Assembly (NCBI GenBank): GCA_015063795.1
Contig: SVTL01000001.1
Location: forward strand, 47,614-111,613
Direction: 5' to 3'
Origin: Oscillospiraceae bacterium
GTDB lineage: Bacteria > Bacillota > Clostridia > Oscillospirales > CAG-272
Length of the DNA stretch: 64,000 nt
Shown here: piece by piece, positions 7,983 to 16,570 of the stretch
Position numbering within the stretch: position 1 is the first letter of the stretch
Layout: each line of letters begins with the position of its first letter
Translations under genes and position numbers: made by a program
Notes under the pieces: generated by a model
Database searches by the model: none
Seen by the model: the letters and a program-made list of their open reading frames with translations, nothing else
What the model was told of the DNA's origin: nothing

Positions 7983-9818
7983 TTAAATGTCGATGGCGTC
8001 GTCATAGGGGGAGAGGAAGAGCGCGGAGCAGGGAGGAAGATCGAGTGAGAGCGAAGCGCCCTGCTTGGAAACAATGTCCTCGCCGTCGATGTCCTCGCCG
8101 TAGCGGACGCCGTAAGAGGAGGTGAAAAGAACGCGGAATCGGTCATCGCTGACGGGGAAGGAGAAGCCCTGCTGTGTCTGCCCCGAGAAGTTGAACACGC
8201 AGAGAACCTTTTCGCCCTTGCGCGAGATGCGTTCAAAGGCGATGGCGTTACGCTCCCAATCGTCCACGCTCAGCCAGTGGAAGCCCTCCCAATCGGTGTC
8301 GTTTTCCCACAGCGGAGGGTGGGAGAGGTAGAAGCGGTTGAGCGAGGAGACGTATCGCAGAAGCGAGGCGTGACCGTCCTCATTTGCAAGAAAAAGATCC
8401 ACACTGCTCTTGCAGTCCCACTCCCGCTTCTGCCCGAATTCGCTGCCCATAAACAGCAGCTTTTTGCCGGGATGGGCGTACATGAAAGCGAAAAAGGCGC
8501 GGAGCGTGGCAAATTTGCTTTCCTCGTTTCCGCTCATCTTGTTCCACAAAGAGCCCTTGCCGTGGGTGACCTCGTCGTGGGAGACGGGGAGAATGAACTT
8601 CTCGGAGAAGGAATAGAGCATGGAAAAGGTCAGCTTGTCATGAATGGCGCCGCGGTAGAGCGGATCGTGGGAGAGGTAGAGGAAAATGTCGTTGGCCCAG
8701 CCCATGTTCCACTTGAAGTCAAAGCCCAGACCGCCCTCGGAAGCGGGAGCGGTGACGCCGGGAAAGGCGGTGGATTCCTCGGCAACGGTGAGAAAGGAGG
8801 GGAAAAGCTCGTGCAGGGTGGTGTTGAGCTGTCTTAAAAAGGCAATGGCGTCCAGGTTTTCGTTGCCGCCGAAGGCATTGCGCGATGAGGGAAGCCCTGC
8901 ACGGTCGTAGTCCAGATAGAGCATGGAGGTGACCGCATCCACGCGCAGGCCGTCGACGTGGTATTTTTCCGCCCAGAAGACGGCGCTGGACAGCAGAAAG
9001 CTGCGGACCTCGGTGCGCCCCCAATCAAAATAGTGCGTGCCCCAGCGCGGGTTTTCGTTTTTCAGCGGATCGCCCGATTCAAACAGAGGCGTGCCGTCAA
9101 AGCGTGCCAGACCGTGTGCATCCTTGGGAAAATGGGCGGGGACCCAGTCGAGCAGGACGCCGATGCCCGCTGTGTGCAGGCGGTCGATCAGCTCCATCAG
9201 CTCGTGAGGCGCGCCGAAGCGGGAGGTGGGCGCAAAGTATGACAGCCCCTGATAGCCCCAGGAATCGTCCAAAGGATGCTCGCAGAGGGGGAGAAACTCC
9301 ACATGCGTGAAGCCCGTTTCCTTTAAATAGGGGATCAGCTCATCGCCGATCTCGCGGTATGACAGCCCCTTTTTCCAGGAGCCGAGATGGATCTCGTAGA
9401 TCAGCATCGGCGCTTTCTTGGCCTGCTTTTTCCGATACTCCATCCATTCTTTATCATGCCACTCAAAGCCGCCGATGTCGCAGACGACAGAGGCGTTTTT
9501 CTCTCTTGTTTCAGAGGCAAAGGCAAAGGGGTCGGCCTTGAGAGAGGACTGCCCATCCTTCAGAATGCGGTATTTGTATTTCATCCCCGACAGGCGGCCA
9601 GGCAGAGAGATCTCCCAGATATCGCCGTCGGTTTTTTTCATGGGCAGACTGTTTTCGCTCCAGAAGTTGAGGTCGCAAACAAGAAATATATCATCGGCGG
9701 ACGGTGCCCAGACGCGGAAGACCGTGCGCTTTCCTTCAAAATGACTTCCGAGGTAGTGATGGGTGTAGTAGTTCGTCCCTTCGTGAAAAAGGTAGACGGA
9801 CAGGTCGTTTTTTTTCAT
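7983..9818 (-). CDS. glgB: 1,4-alpha-glucan branching enzyme
   Basis: GlgB forms alpha-1,6 branches in glycogen. The 611-residue protein has an N-terminal CBM48 module ('FRVWAPSADD') and a GH13 barrel. The barrel shows the nucleophile region 'GLRVDAVTSMLY', the acid/base glutamate in 'TVAEESTAFPG' and the transition-state stabiliser region 'LPVSHDEVTHGKGSL'; the C-terminal beta domain ends at 'PYDDAIDI'. The length matches the shorter GlgB form without the extra N-terminal domain. The start at 9818 has AAGGAGG upstream. It stands alone here: glgC, glgA, glgP and a debranching enzyme are not in the window. It has its own promoter and terminator. Confidence 0.95.
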   Translation of the reverse strand: MKKNDLSVYLFHEGTNYYTHHYLGSHFEGKRTVFRVWAPSADDIFLVCDLNFWSENSLPMKKTDGDIWEISLPGRLSGMKYKYRILKDGQSSLKADPFAFASETREKNASVVCDIGGFEWHDKEWMEYRKKQAKKAPMLIYEIHLGSWKKGLSYREIGDELIPYLKETGFTHVEFLPLCEHPLDDSWGYQGLSYFAPTSRFGAPHELMELIDRLHTAGIGVLLDWVPAHFPKDAHGLARFDGTPLFESGDPLKNENPRWGTHYFDWGRTEVRSFLLSSAVFWAEKYHVDGLRVDAVTSMLYLDYDRAGLPSSRNAFGGNENLDAIAFLRQLNTTLHELFPSFLTVAEESTAFPGVTAPASEGGLGFDFKWNMGWANDIFLYLSHDPLYRGAIHDKLTFSMLYSFSEKFILPVSHDEVTHGKGSLWNKMSGNEESKFATLRAFFAFMYAHPGKKLLFMGSEFGQKREWDCKSSVDLFLANEDGHASLLRYVSSLNRFYLSHPPLWENDTDWEGFHWLSVDDWERNAIAFERISRKGEKVLCVFNFSGQTQQGFSFPVSDDRFRVLFTSSYGVRYGEDIDGEDIVSKQGASLSLDLPPCSALFLSPYDDAIDI

Positions 9819-9856
9819 GCTTTTATCAAGCCTCCTTGAAAATGGGTTGTATCCCT

Positions 9857-9885
9857 ATTGTACAAGGATGGAGCAATAAAATCAA
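9857..9885 (-). promoter_or_regulatory. Promoter of glgB
   Basis: Minus-strand TTGATT (9880-9885) and TACAAT (9857-9862) are spaced by 17 bp, about 40 bp before the glgB start. Confidence 0.65.
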
Positions 9886-9999
9886 GAAAAACGGGCGAAA
9901 GTTCACAAAACAATCGCCCGACATTCTTCTTCTTTTTGTGCAAAATAACGATAAGATTCAAGGAGGAATCTGCTGCTTCGACGCCACTCGACGCTTTTT

Positions 10000-12738
10000 T
10001 TATCTTCCGCGCTGTAACATTTTGGAAAACACCGAAGCGATCTCAGCGCGCGTGATGTTGTTCAAAGGCTTCAGCGTGTTGTCCTCATAGCCTGTGATCA
10101 CGCCCGCGGCGTAGGCGACCGACAGCTTTTCTTTCGCCCACTCGGGGACCTTGTTTGCATCGGCGAAGGTCAGCGGAGCGGGGGCAATGCCGGTCATCAG
10201 CGAGCCGAAGACATACATCACCTCGGTGCGGGTAATGTTGTCGTTGGGACAAAAGTGAACCTTACCGTCGGGCATGGCCTTGCCGTTCATCAGCCCCTTG
10301 CCCACCGCTGCCTTGACATAGGGGAGCGCCCAGGACGGAATGTCGGCGGTGTCGGCGAAGGAAAGCTCGGTATCGGCAAAGGAGGCGGTGTCGATGCCGC
10401 GGAAGCTGACCAGCATCTTGGCAAATTCAGCGCGGGTCAGGTTGCGGTTGGGATGGTAATAGCGGCCGCCGTCTGCTTCCACGCTGCCCTGTGTGATGCC
10501 GGTCTCGTAGAGGGAGGAAACGGCGCTCTTTGCCCAATGCTCGTCCATATCCGCGAATACGGCCGGCTCATCGCCGAAATCGAGCGTGAACGCATCCATG
10601 GTCAGCGAGACGGGGAGGGTGGCGGAGAAGGGGGCAAGGACAGTCAGAGGCTGCTTGATCTCGGAAGGAATGACCGCCTTCATCTTCACCAGCCCCATGG
10701 CCGGGTATTCTTTTTCGACCTCGTACCGCAGGGAGACGCCGATGCCGTCTGCGTCCAGCGCGCGGACAAAGCATTCATTCATCAGCGGGAAGCTGTCCAC
10801 CCACAGCGTAAAGGCTTCGCCGCCCTCGGCCATGACCTTCGGCTGCAGATAGAGCAGATCGCGCCCCGAGAAGAGGAGGGAATAGGTGCCCTGAAGCAGC
10901 TTTGGCTGCTGGGTGAAGGTGACGTCGTCGGTATAGAACACATCCTCGAAGCCGTATTCCATGGCGTTGATCAGCGCAGGCGCGCGGCCGACGGTGATCT
11001 TCACCGAATCGGAGATGCCGCCGTAAGAGACGGTGAGCGTGACGCTCTCAAAAGCCTTGCCGGGATTGGGGTGGATCGCGCCGCTGCGGTCGATGTAGGC
11101 GATGTCGCAGGCAGCAAGGATGTTGGGATCGCTGATATTCAGCTCACCCTCAGAGAAGGACCAGTCCAGCGAAGCGGCATCAACGTGGGTGAGGATGCCG
11201 TCCAGCGAAGCGGACAGCGTGAGCGCATACGAGCTTTTGGAGGGAATGCTGATCTCGCTTTCTTCGATTTCCAGGCGGTCCAGCCTGTCCACCACGAAGA
11301 TGTCGGAGCTTCCGTTCAATGGGACGCCTGCGACTACGGCGGAGGCGGTGATGAGAGCCTCGCCCACCGTATCCGCCAAGAAGGTATTGCCCTGAAGCCG
11401 CCCGACGGTGCTGGCGGTGGTGAAGAGGATGGCGCTCGGAGAGACCGATTCGATAACCTTATAGGAGGTATCGCGCACGGCGGCGGACATGGTCAGCGCA
11501 GAGCCCTTGAGCACATAGGCTGTGTTGGGCGTGATCTTCAGCGAGGCGGGAACGCCGGTGTAGGACAGGGTGTTGGCGAAGAGAACGGCATTGGCCAGAC
11601 TGCGCTCGCTTCCGTCGGAGGGGCGGCTGACGGTCAGGACCTTGTTTGCACCCGAATGCTTGATGGCAACAGTGGTGGAGCCGCCACCGTCGAGATTGAG
11701 AGCGGTGACACAGCCCAGCTCCTGCATGGTGGCCGCCAGCTCGTTCAGCGTCAGTCCCGTGCTGTATCCGCTCTGCTTGCCGTCGGTGGCGAAGAAAAGG
11801 ATGGTGCCGTCTGCCTTGGCGCCGACGGCGGTGCGGGGGTTGTTCTGCTTTTCGTGCGCCTCGTCGACGATGCCTTCCTTGATCTTGCCGTTCTCCACCA
11901 GCAGATCGCCGCCGCCGATGGCCGTCTCCACCATCGTCCACTGCGGATCGATGGTAAAGGTAAAGGCAACGCTGTCACCGACCTTGATGCTCTTGTAATC
12001 TCCTGCGTTCTTCAGCTGATCGGGGATGGTTATGACTAGCGAGCCTTCGGGGATGGCGCTGTTCTGCGAGGCGGTGCGGATGTCGGAAACGGTGCCGTGA
12101 AAGCCGCTGACCGTGCCGGCCTTGCCGGACAGCTTGATGACGATCTCACGGGAGGAAAAGCTGCTCTTGGTGGATTCGGCGTAATCGTCGGACATGGCGT
12201 ACACGCCGTACACGGTGGGATATTTGTTGTAGTGGTCGATTTTATAGGTGCGTCCGCCGATGGCCATGGACAGGGAGATGGCAGGGTTGCCTGCGATCAC
12301 GCTGCCGTCATAGCGGATGCCGAAGGCGTTTCGGTCGGCATTGGAGGAGAGGATGCGTCCGTTTGCGATCAGTGCGCTCATGGGGATGCCGGTCTGAAAG
12401 CTGAAAAAGTCGCCGTTGATGCCTGAGACGACATCGTACCCCTCGTTCTCCGCGCTTCGGACAAGGGAGGAGAGGGTGTCCCGCCCATACAGATGCTCGC
12501 CGCTTCGGATCAGAGGGAGAGTTCCCTGGAAGGGACGGTATTCGAAAACAAAGGAGCGGTGATTCTCGCTTTCGGTGCGGGAATAAAGCTCGGAGTAGGT
12601 AAGACCGGGGGAGAGCGTGTCGCTCTCGCGGTAATAGACCTCGCCGAGGGCGGAGTGGTCGGCGGCACCGGCAGACAGCAAAAGCGGCAACGCGAGGAGA
12701 GCGGCGGAAAGGAGAGCGGAAAGGGTGTGTTTTTTCAT
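10000..12738 (-). CDS. Secreted phosphodiester glycosidase (NAGPA/DUF2233) with Ig-like region and three SLH repeats
   Basis: A signal peptide (about 1-26, MKKHTLSALL start) precedes a phosphodiester glycosidase domain at about 90-380. Its family signatures are 'GINGDFF', 'TAVGAKADGTILFFATDG' and 'ALNLDGGGSTT'. The enzyme family removes sugars linked through phosphodiesters, as in the mammalian uncovering enzyme and B. subtilis YoeB-like relatives. Ig-like beta-rich segments follow. Three SLH repeats at about 726-912 ('FADMDEHWA', 'IPSWALPYVKAAV', 'VPEWAKEKLSVAY', each with an 'ITRAE'-type motif) should anchor it to a pyruvylated wall polymer. I chose ATG 12738 because it begins a signal peptide; the ribosome binding site is weak (AGGT). 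A TATAAT box lies at 12793-12798. Confidence 0.88.
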   Translation of the reverse strand: MKKHTLSALLSAALLALPLLLSAGAADHSALGEVYYRESDTLSPGLTYSELYSRTESENHRSFVFEYRPFQGTLPLIRSGEHLYGRDTLSSLVRSAENEGYDVVSGINGDFFSFQTGIPMSALIANGRILSSNADRNAFGIRYDGSVIAGNPAISLSMAIGGRTYKIDHYNKYPTVYGVYAMSDDYAESTKSSFSSREIVIKLSGKAGTVSGFHGTVSDIRTASQNSAIPEGSLVITIPDQLKNAGDYKSIKVGDSVAFTFTIDPQWTMVETAIGGGDLLVENGKIKEGIVDEAHEKQNNPRTAVGAKADGTILFFATDGKQSGYSTGLTLNELAATMQELGCVTALNLDGGGSTTVAIKHSGANKVLTVSRPSDGSERSLANAVLFANTLSYTGVPASLKITPNTAYVLKGSALTMSAAVRDTSYKVIESVSPSAILFTTASTVGRLQGNTFLADTVGEALITASAVVAGVPLNGSSDIFVVDRLDRLEIEESEISIPSKSSYALTLSASLDGILTHVDAASLDWSFSEGELNISDPNILAACDIAYIDRSGAIHPNPGKAFESVTLTVSYGGISDSVKITVGRAPALINAMEYGFEDVFYTDDVTFTQQPKLLQGTYSLLFSGRDLLYLQPKVMAEGGEAFTLWVDSFPLMNECFVRALDADGIGVSLRYEVEKEYPAMGLVKMKAVIPSEIKQPLTVLAPFSATLPVSLTMDAFTLDFGDEPAVFADMDEHWAKSAVSSLYETGITQGSVEADGGRYYHPNRNLTRAEFAKMLVSFRGIDTASFADTELSFADTADIPSWALPYVKAAVGKGLMNGKAMPDGKVHFCPNDNITRTEVMYVFGSLMTGIAPAPLTFADANKVPEWAKEKLSVAYAAGVITGYEDNTLKPLNNITRAEIASVFSKMLQRGR

Positions 12739-13001
12739 CGTGATACCTGTATGTATGTAAGGGTGGATGGCGTATAAAAATCGGATACTCTCATTATACC
12801 ACAACAAGCGTGAACGGAAAAGGGGCAAACGAAAATTTTTTATGAAAATTCCAGTGCGTTTTTTCGGAAGGAAAAGGCAAAAGAAACAGAATTTGTATAA
12901 AAAATTTCTAAAAACTATATACAAAATCAAAAAGATATGATATAATATATAAAGTATAGATAAGATTTCTCCGAAATGGGCAAAAAGGTACGGATGAACA
13001 T

Positions 13002-13757
13002 ATGAAGCAGGAAAAAGAACGGAATGAAAATGTGGTTGCCGGGCGCAACCCGGTGCTGGAGCTCCTCAATTCCGGACGGGATATCGAAAAGATCCTTGTC
13101 CGCAAGGGCGATCGGACGGGCTCGGTGAATCTGATCATCGCCAAAGCGAAGGAGAGGGGCATCCCTCTTGTGGACGCCGAAAACGGCAAGTTGGATTCGC
13201 TGGCGGGCGGCGTGGCGCATCAGGGCGTCATTGCGCTGGCCTCCGAAAAAGAGTATTGCTCGGTGGACGACATTCTCCGCATCGCGGAAGAGCGCGGGGA
13301 AAAGCCGCTGATCCTGCTGTCCGACGGCATTGATGATCCGCACAATCTGGGCGCGATCATCCGAACGGCGGAATGTACCGGTGCTCATGGGCTGTTGATC
13401 CCCAAGCGCCGTGCGGTGGGGCTGACCTCGGTGGTCGAAAAGGCATCGGCGGGTGCTTTAGAGCACTTTGCGGTGGCCAAGATCGGCAACGTGGCGCAGA
13501 CCATCGATGAGCTGAAGGAGAAAGGGCTCTGGGTCTTCTGTGCGGAGGCCGGCGGTCAGCGGTACGATCAGGCGGATTACGATCTGCCGATGGTGCTGGT
13601 GCTGGGCAGCGAGGGCTTCGGTGTCTCCCGTTTGGTCCGCGAAAAGTGCGATTTCACCGTTTCCATCCCCATGCGAGGTAAGATCACCTCGTACAATGTC
13701 TCGTCCGCTGCGGCGATCCTGCTTTGCGAAACGCAAAGACAACGATATTTGAAATGA
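13002..13757 (+). CDS. rlmB: 23S rRNA (guanosine-2'-O-)-methyltransferase, TrmH/RlmB family
   Basis: This SPOUT methyltransferase of 251 residues uses SAM to methylate the 2'-OH of a guanosine, probably G2251 of 23S rRNA. The N-terminal substrate-binding domain carries 'VVAGRNPVLELLNSG'. The knotted SPOUT domain has motif 1 'DDPHNLGAIIRTAECTGAHG', motif 2 'LVLGSEGFGVSRL' and motif 3 'SIPMRGKITSYNVSSAAAI'. A TATAAT box is at 12941-12946 in very AT-rich DNA, without a clear -35. The next gene follows after 17 bp, so the two are probably co-transcribed. The family also modifies tRNA, so the exact target is inferred. Confidence 0.9.
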   Translation: MKQEKERNENVVAGRNPVLELLNSGRDIEKILVRKGDRTGSVNLIIAKAKERGIPLVDAENGKLDSLAGGVAHQGVIALASEKEYCSVDDILRIAEERGEKPLILLSDGIDDPHNLGAIIRTAECTGAHGLLIPKRRAVGLTSVVEKASAGALEHFAVAKIGNVAQTIDELKEKGLWVFCAEAGGQRYDQADYDLPMVLVLGSEGFGVSRLVREKCDFTVSIPMRGKITSYNVSSAAAILLCETQRQRYLK

Positions 13758-13774
13758 CATAAGGAGCCAGACTT

Positions 13775-16477
13775 ATGGAACATAAACACAACAAAAACGA
13801 GATGTCCCCCTCCGAACTGCTCCGTCTGCTGCGCGCCGATCTGGAAAAGCGGCACGGCAACACGGGCATCGGCGAGGAGTATGCGGCAAGGCCCTCGGAA
13901 AGCGCCGGTGTGCCGATGGCTGAACAGGCGGAGGTGCATGATGATTATGTGCCCATTGTTCCCTCGGTAAAGGCAGAAAAGACCGGGGAGAGCGGCGAGA
14001 GCTATCTGTTCACCGAAAAGCAGGATGCGCTGGAGCAGGATGCCGATGCCTTGGAAACGGCGGAGGTGCCTGCGGTTTCGTCCGGAGAGACGGTGTATGC
14101 CGATTTCACGGCGGCGGATCTGGAGGCTGTGGATGCCGATGATGCTGCGGATGCCGCTGATGAAAGCGGTGAGACGGTTTTGTTTGACAAGGCCGGGGTT
14201 TCTCCGTCCTATCGCAAGAAATATACCTTCACCATCACCCGCAAGAGCGCGGAAGCTCCTGCGCCCGAGCCGGATGCGGCGGAAGCGACGATCACTGTTC
14301 CCGTTGTGGATGCCGCTGCTGCGGACAGCGATGACATCGATGTGGACGGGCTGATGAAGAAATATCTGTCGGCTGAGGATTATGAAAAGTATGCCGGCGC
14401 CAAGAGTGCGACTGACACCGATCTGTCGGCGGTCAGCGGCGCGGTCCCGTCTGTGAGCGAGATCGGCCCCTTCACCTCGGAGGGATACGACGGCGACGAC
14501 ATCCAGAAATCCATTCAGGCGGCTGAGGATTATATTTACGCTTACGAGCATACCGAGGAGCACGAATCGGTGGAGAGCGAGGACGGCGAGGCCAAGAAGG
14601 AATCCTTCGATGAGACCGACGTTTGGATCAGCTCGATCTTCGATGACGAGGAGGAGACCGAAAAGAAATTCGGCGCCGATAAGGTCAACGAGATCAACCG
14701 CGTTGTGGAGCAGTATGAGACCGATGAGAGCAGCTTCACCGCTCCGATCGCCAAGATTGAGGAGGAGTTCACCTCTCCCGCTCAGGCAAAAAATGTTTTC
14801 GCGCAGTACCGCAAGGAGCACAAATCCCTGCTCGGTAAGCTGGCGGCCTGCATTGTGTTTTTGATTGTCACCTTCTTCTATGAAAACATCGGGCTGTTCG
14901 GCGGAGCCTCTCTGCCCGGCGCTCTGAATGCCGATGTGTACCCGGTGGTGCACATCATGATCGATCTGCAGCTGCTGGTGCTCTGTGCCGCTCTGATCTG
15001 GAAGCCTCTTTGGAACGGTGTGCGTGCCATGCTGCGCTTCCGCTTCATTCCCGAAAGCCTGACTGCGCTGATCTTGGCAGTAACGGCGGTGTATCACATC
15101 GCGCTCTGCTTTGTGGGATATGCGCAGGATCTGCGCCTGTTCAATTTCTCGGTCATTTTCTGCATCTTCCTCACCCTTCTTTTTGAGTTCCTCAACCTCA
15201 AGCGTGAGATCTTCGGCTTCAACATTGTTTCGTCCAAGAAACCGAAGTATGCGGTGGTGGATCTCGACTCCGAAAAGTCGGTGCTGGAAAACGAGGTGTT
15301 TGCCGAGTATCTGCCCAAAGATCCCTCCATCTTCCGCATCAACCGCGTGAAGTTTGTCGAATCCTTTGCCGCCCGTATGAACCGCGGCTCCAAGTTCCTT
15401 GCCATTCTCAAGGTTATCCTCCCGCTGGCTCTGCTGACGGGCGTTGTGTTCGGCATTGTGGCCGGCGCTCTTGCCAAGGATGCCTATTCCGGCCTCTCGG
15501 CCGGCTATATCGCATTCCTGCTCTGCCTGCCCTTCTCGGTGCTCTTCACGTTCAGCTATCCCTTCTACAAGGCGTCGGAGGAAGCATTTGAGGTGGACAG
15601 CGCCATCGTGGGCGAGGAGGCTTTGGAGGAGTATTCCAATGCGTCGGTCATCTCCTTCGAGGACAAGGATGTCTTCCCGTCTTACGGCGTCAAGGTCAAG
15701 AGCGTGAAGGTGTACGGAGAAAACCGCATCGACCAGGTGCTGTACTGTGCGGCAAGCCTCTTCCGCAAGGTGGGCGGTCCGCTGGCGGATGTGTTCGACA
15801 TGGCCACGCTGGAGTTGGGACACTCCGACGATGTGGAGCTGATCGAGGCGGCCGACGACGGTCTGGAAATGACGGTGGACGGCAACCATGTGTTTGTGGG
15901 CCGTGCGTCCTATATGCGTGCCAACCGCTATTCTCCCATCTACGATCCCGATGACGACTCGCTGGAAAATTCGGGCGAGGTCAGCATCATGTATATGGTC
16001 AGCAACGACGAGATCATCGCCAAAATGTACATTCAGTACATGGTCGATCCCGATTTCGAATTCACGCTCAAGCAGCTGTACAAGGCCGGCATGTGCGTGG
16101 GTATCAAGACCTTCGATCCCAACATCAACGACCGTTTGCTGAACATGCGGATCCCTGCGTCCAAGTACCCGGTCAAGCTGCTTCGCTGCCGCGATCTGAG
16201 CGATGTGAATGTCACCATGCCCAAGGCCGACAGCGGAATCGTGTCGAAGAATTCGCCGCGTTGCCTGCTTCAGGCTCTGGCGATGTGCGGCAAGGTCCTG
16301 CACGTGGAGAAGACCTCCATCGTCATCAAGGGCATTTCGGTCTTCCTTGCCATTCTGATCATGGTCTTCCTGCTCGTGTTCGGGCAGGTGGCAAGCGTTT
16401 CGGGCCTGTATATCGCGCTTTATCAGCTTTTCTGGATCATTCCCACGTATATCATGGCCAAGCTGTATATCAAGTGA
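13775..16477 (+). CDS. Large membrane protein resembling a degenerate P-type ATPase (pseudo-ATPase)
   Basis: This 900-residue protein has a long acidic, low-complexity and probably disordered N-terminus (1-340), then about six membrane helices from residue 350, and two more at the C-terminus. I do not recognise a named family. The central layout matches P-type ATPases. 'LCLPFSVLFTFSYPFYKAS' sits where P1B pumps have CPC. About 40 residues later 'SFEDKDVFPSYGVKVKSV' sits where DKTGTLT is expected. Then come an N-domain-like 'VDGNHVFVGRASYM', 'DPDFEFTLKQLYKAGMCVGIKTFDPN' in place of the TGDN region, and 'ADSGIV' before the last helices. TGT of DKTGT, TGDN and GDGxNDxP are all lost, so catalysis is unlikely. 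The pump relationship is my inference from motif order. It follows rlmB by 17 bp. Confidence 0.65.
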   Translation: MEHKHNKNEMSPSELLRLLRADLEKRHGNTGIGEEYAARPSESAGVPMAEQAEVHDDYVPIVPSVKAEKTGESGESYLFTEKQDALEQDADALETAEVPAVSSGETVYADFTAADLEAVDADDAADAADESGETVLFDKAGVSPSYRKKYTFTITRKSAEAPAPEPDAAEATITVPVVDAAAADSDDIDVDGLMKKYLSAEDYEKYAGAKSATDTDLSAVSGAVPSVSEIGPFTSEGYDGDDIQKSIQAAEDYIYAYEHTEEHESVESEDGEAKKESFDETDVWISSIFDDEEETEKKFGADKVNEINRVVEQYETDESSFTAPIAKIEEEFTSPAQAKNVFAQYRKEHKSLLGKLAACIVFLIVTFFYENIGLFGGASLPGALNADVYPVVHIMIDLQLLVLCAALIWKPLWNGVRAMLRFRFIPESLTALILAVTAVYHIALCFVGYAQDLRLFNFSVIFCIFLTLLFEFLNLKREIFGFNIVSSKKPKYAVVDLDSEKSVLENEVFAEYLPKDPSIFRINRVKFVESFAARMNRGSKFLAILKVILPLALLTGVVFGIVAGALAKDAYSGLSAGYIAFLLCLPFSVLFTFSYPFYKASEEAFEVDSAIVGEEALEEYSNASVISFEDKDVFPSYGVKVKSVKVYGENRIDQVLYCAASLFRKVGGPLADVFDMATLELGHSDDVELIEAADDGLEMTVDGNHVFVGRASYMRANRYSPIYDPDDDSLENSGEVSIMYMVSNDEIIAKMYIQYMVDPDFEFTLKQLYKAGMCVGIKTFDPNINDRLLNMRIPASKYPVKLLRCRDLSDVNVTMPKADSGIVSKNSPRCLLQALAMCGKVLHVEKTSIVIKGISVFLAILIMVFLLVFGQVASVSGLYIALYQLFWIIPTYIMAKLYIK

Positions 16478-16500
16478 ATAAGCTGTATATCAAGTGAATA
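16461..16500 (+). repeat. 20-bp tandem duplication across the stop codon
   Basis: The unit AGCTGTATATCAAGTGAATA occurs twice without a gap (16461-16480 and 16481-16500). The first copy encodes the last residues and stop of the pseudo-ATPase; the second lies outside the gene. Confidence 0.95.
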
Positions 16501-16512
16501 AGTAAAACAACG

Positions 16513-16547
16513 ACAGGCGTGAGGGCGAAAAAAGCTTTCACGCCTGT
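16513..16547 (+). other. Perfect hairpin between genes, no U tract
   Basis: ACAGGCGTGA (16513-16522) pairs with TCACGCCTGT (16538-16547). It lacks a following T run and lies just ahead of the ribosome binding site of the radical SAM gene. It may be a processing or attenuation site, or a weak terminator. Confidence 0.5.
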
Positions 16548-16570
16548 GGAAAGAAATTGGAGAAAATACA

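Noticed and set aside
13577..16303. 908-codon open frame antisense to the pseudo-ATPase gene
   Set aside because: It lies opposite a gene with good start, operon context and membrane pattern; its translation is rich in His, Arg and Gly with no fold-like pattern. Similar long antisense frames at 10255-12039, 42078-44330 and 58876-60501 were rejected for the same reason.
16513..16547. Terminator between the pseudo-ATPase and radical SAM genes
   Set aside because: The stem is perfect but has no T run and is followed at once by the next ribosome binding site, so it is listed only as a hairpin.
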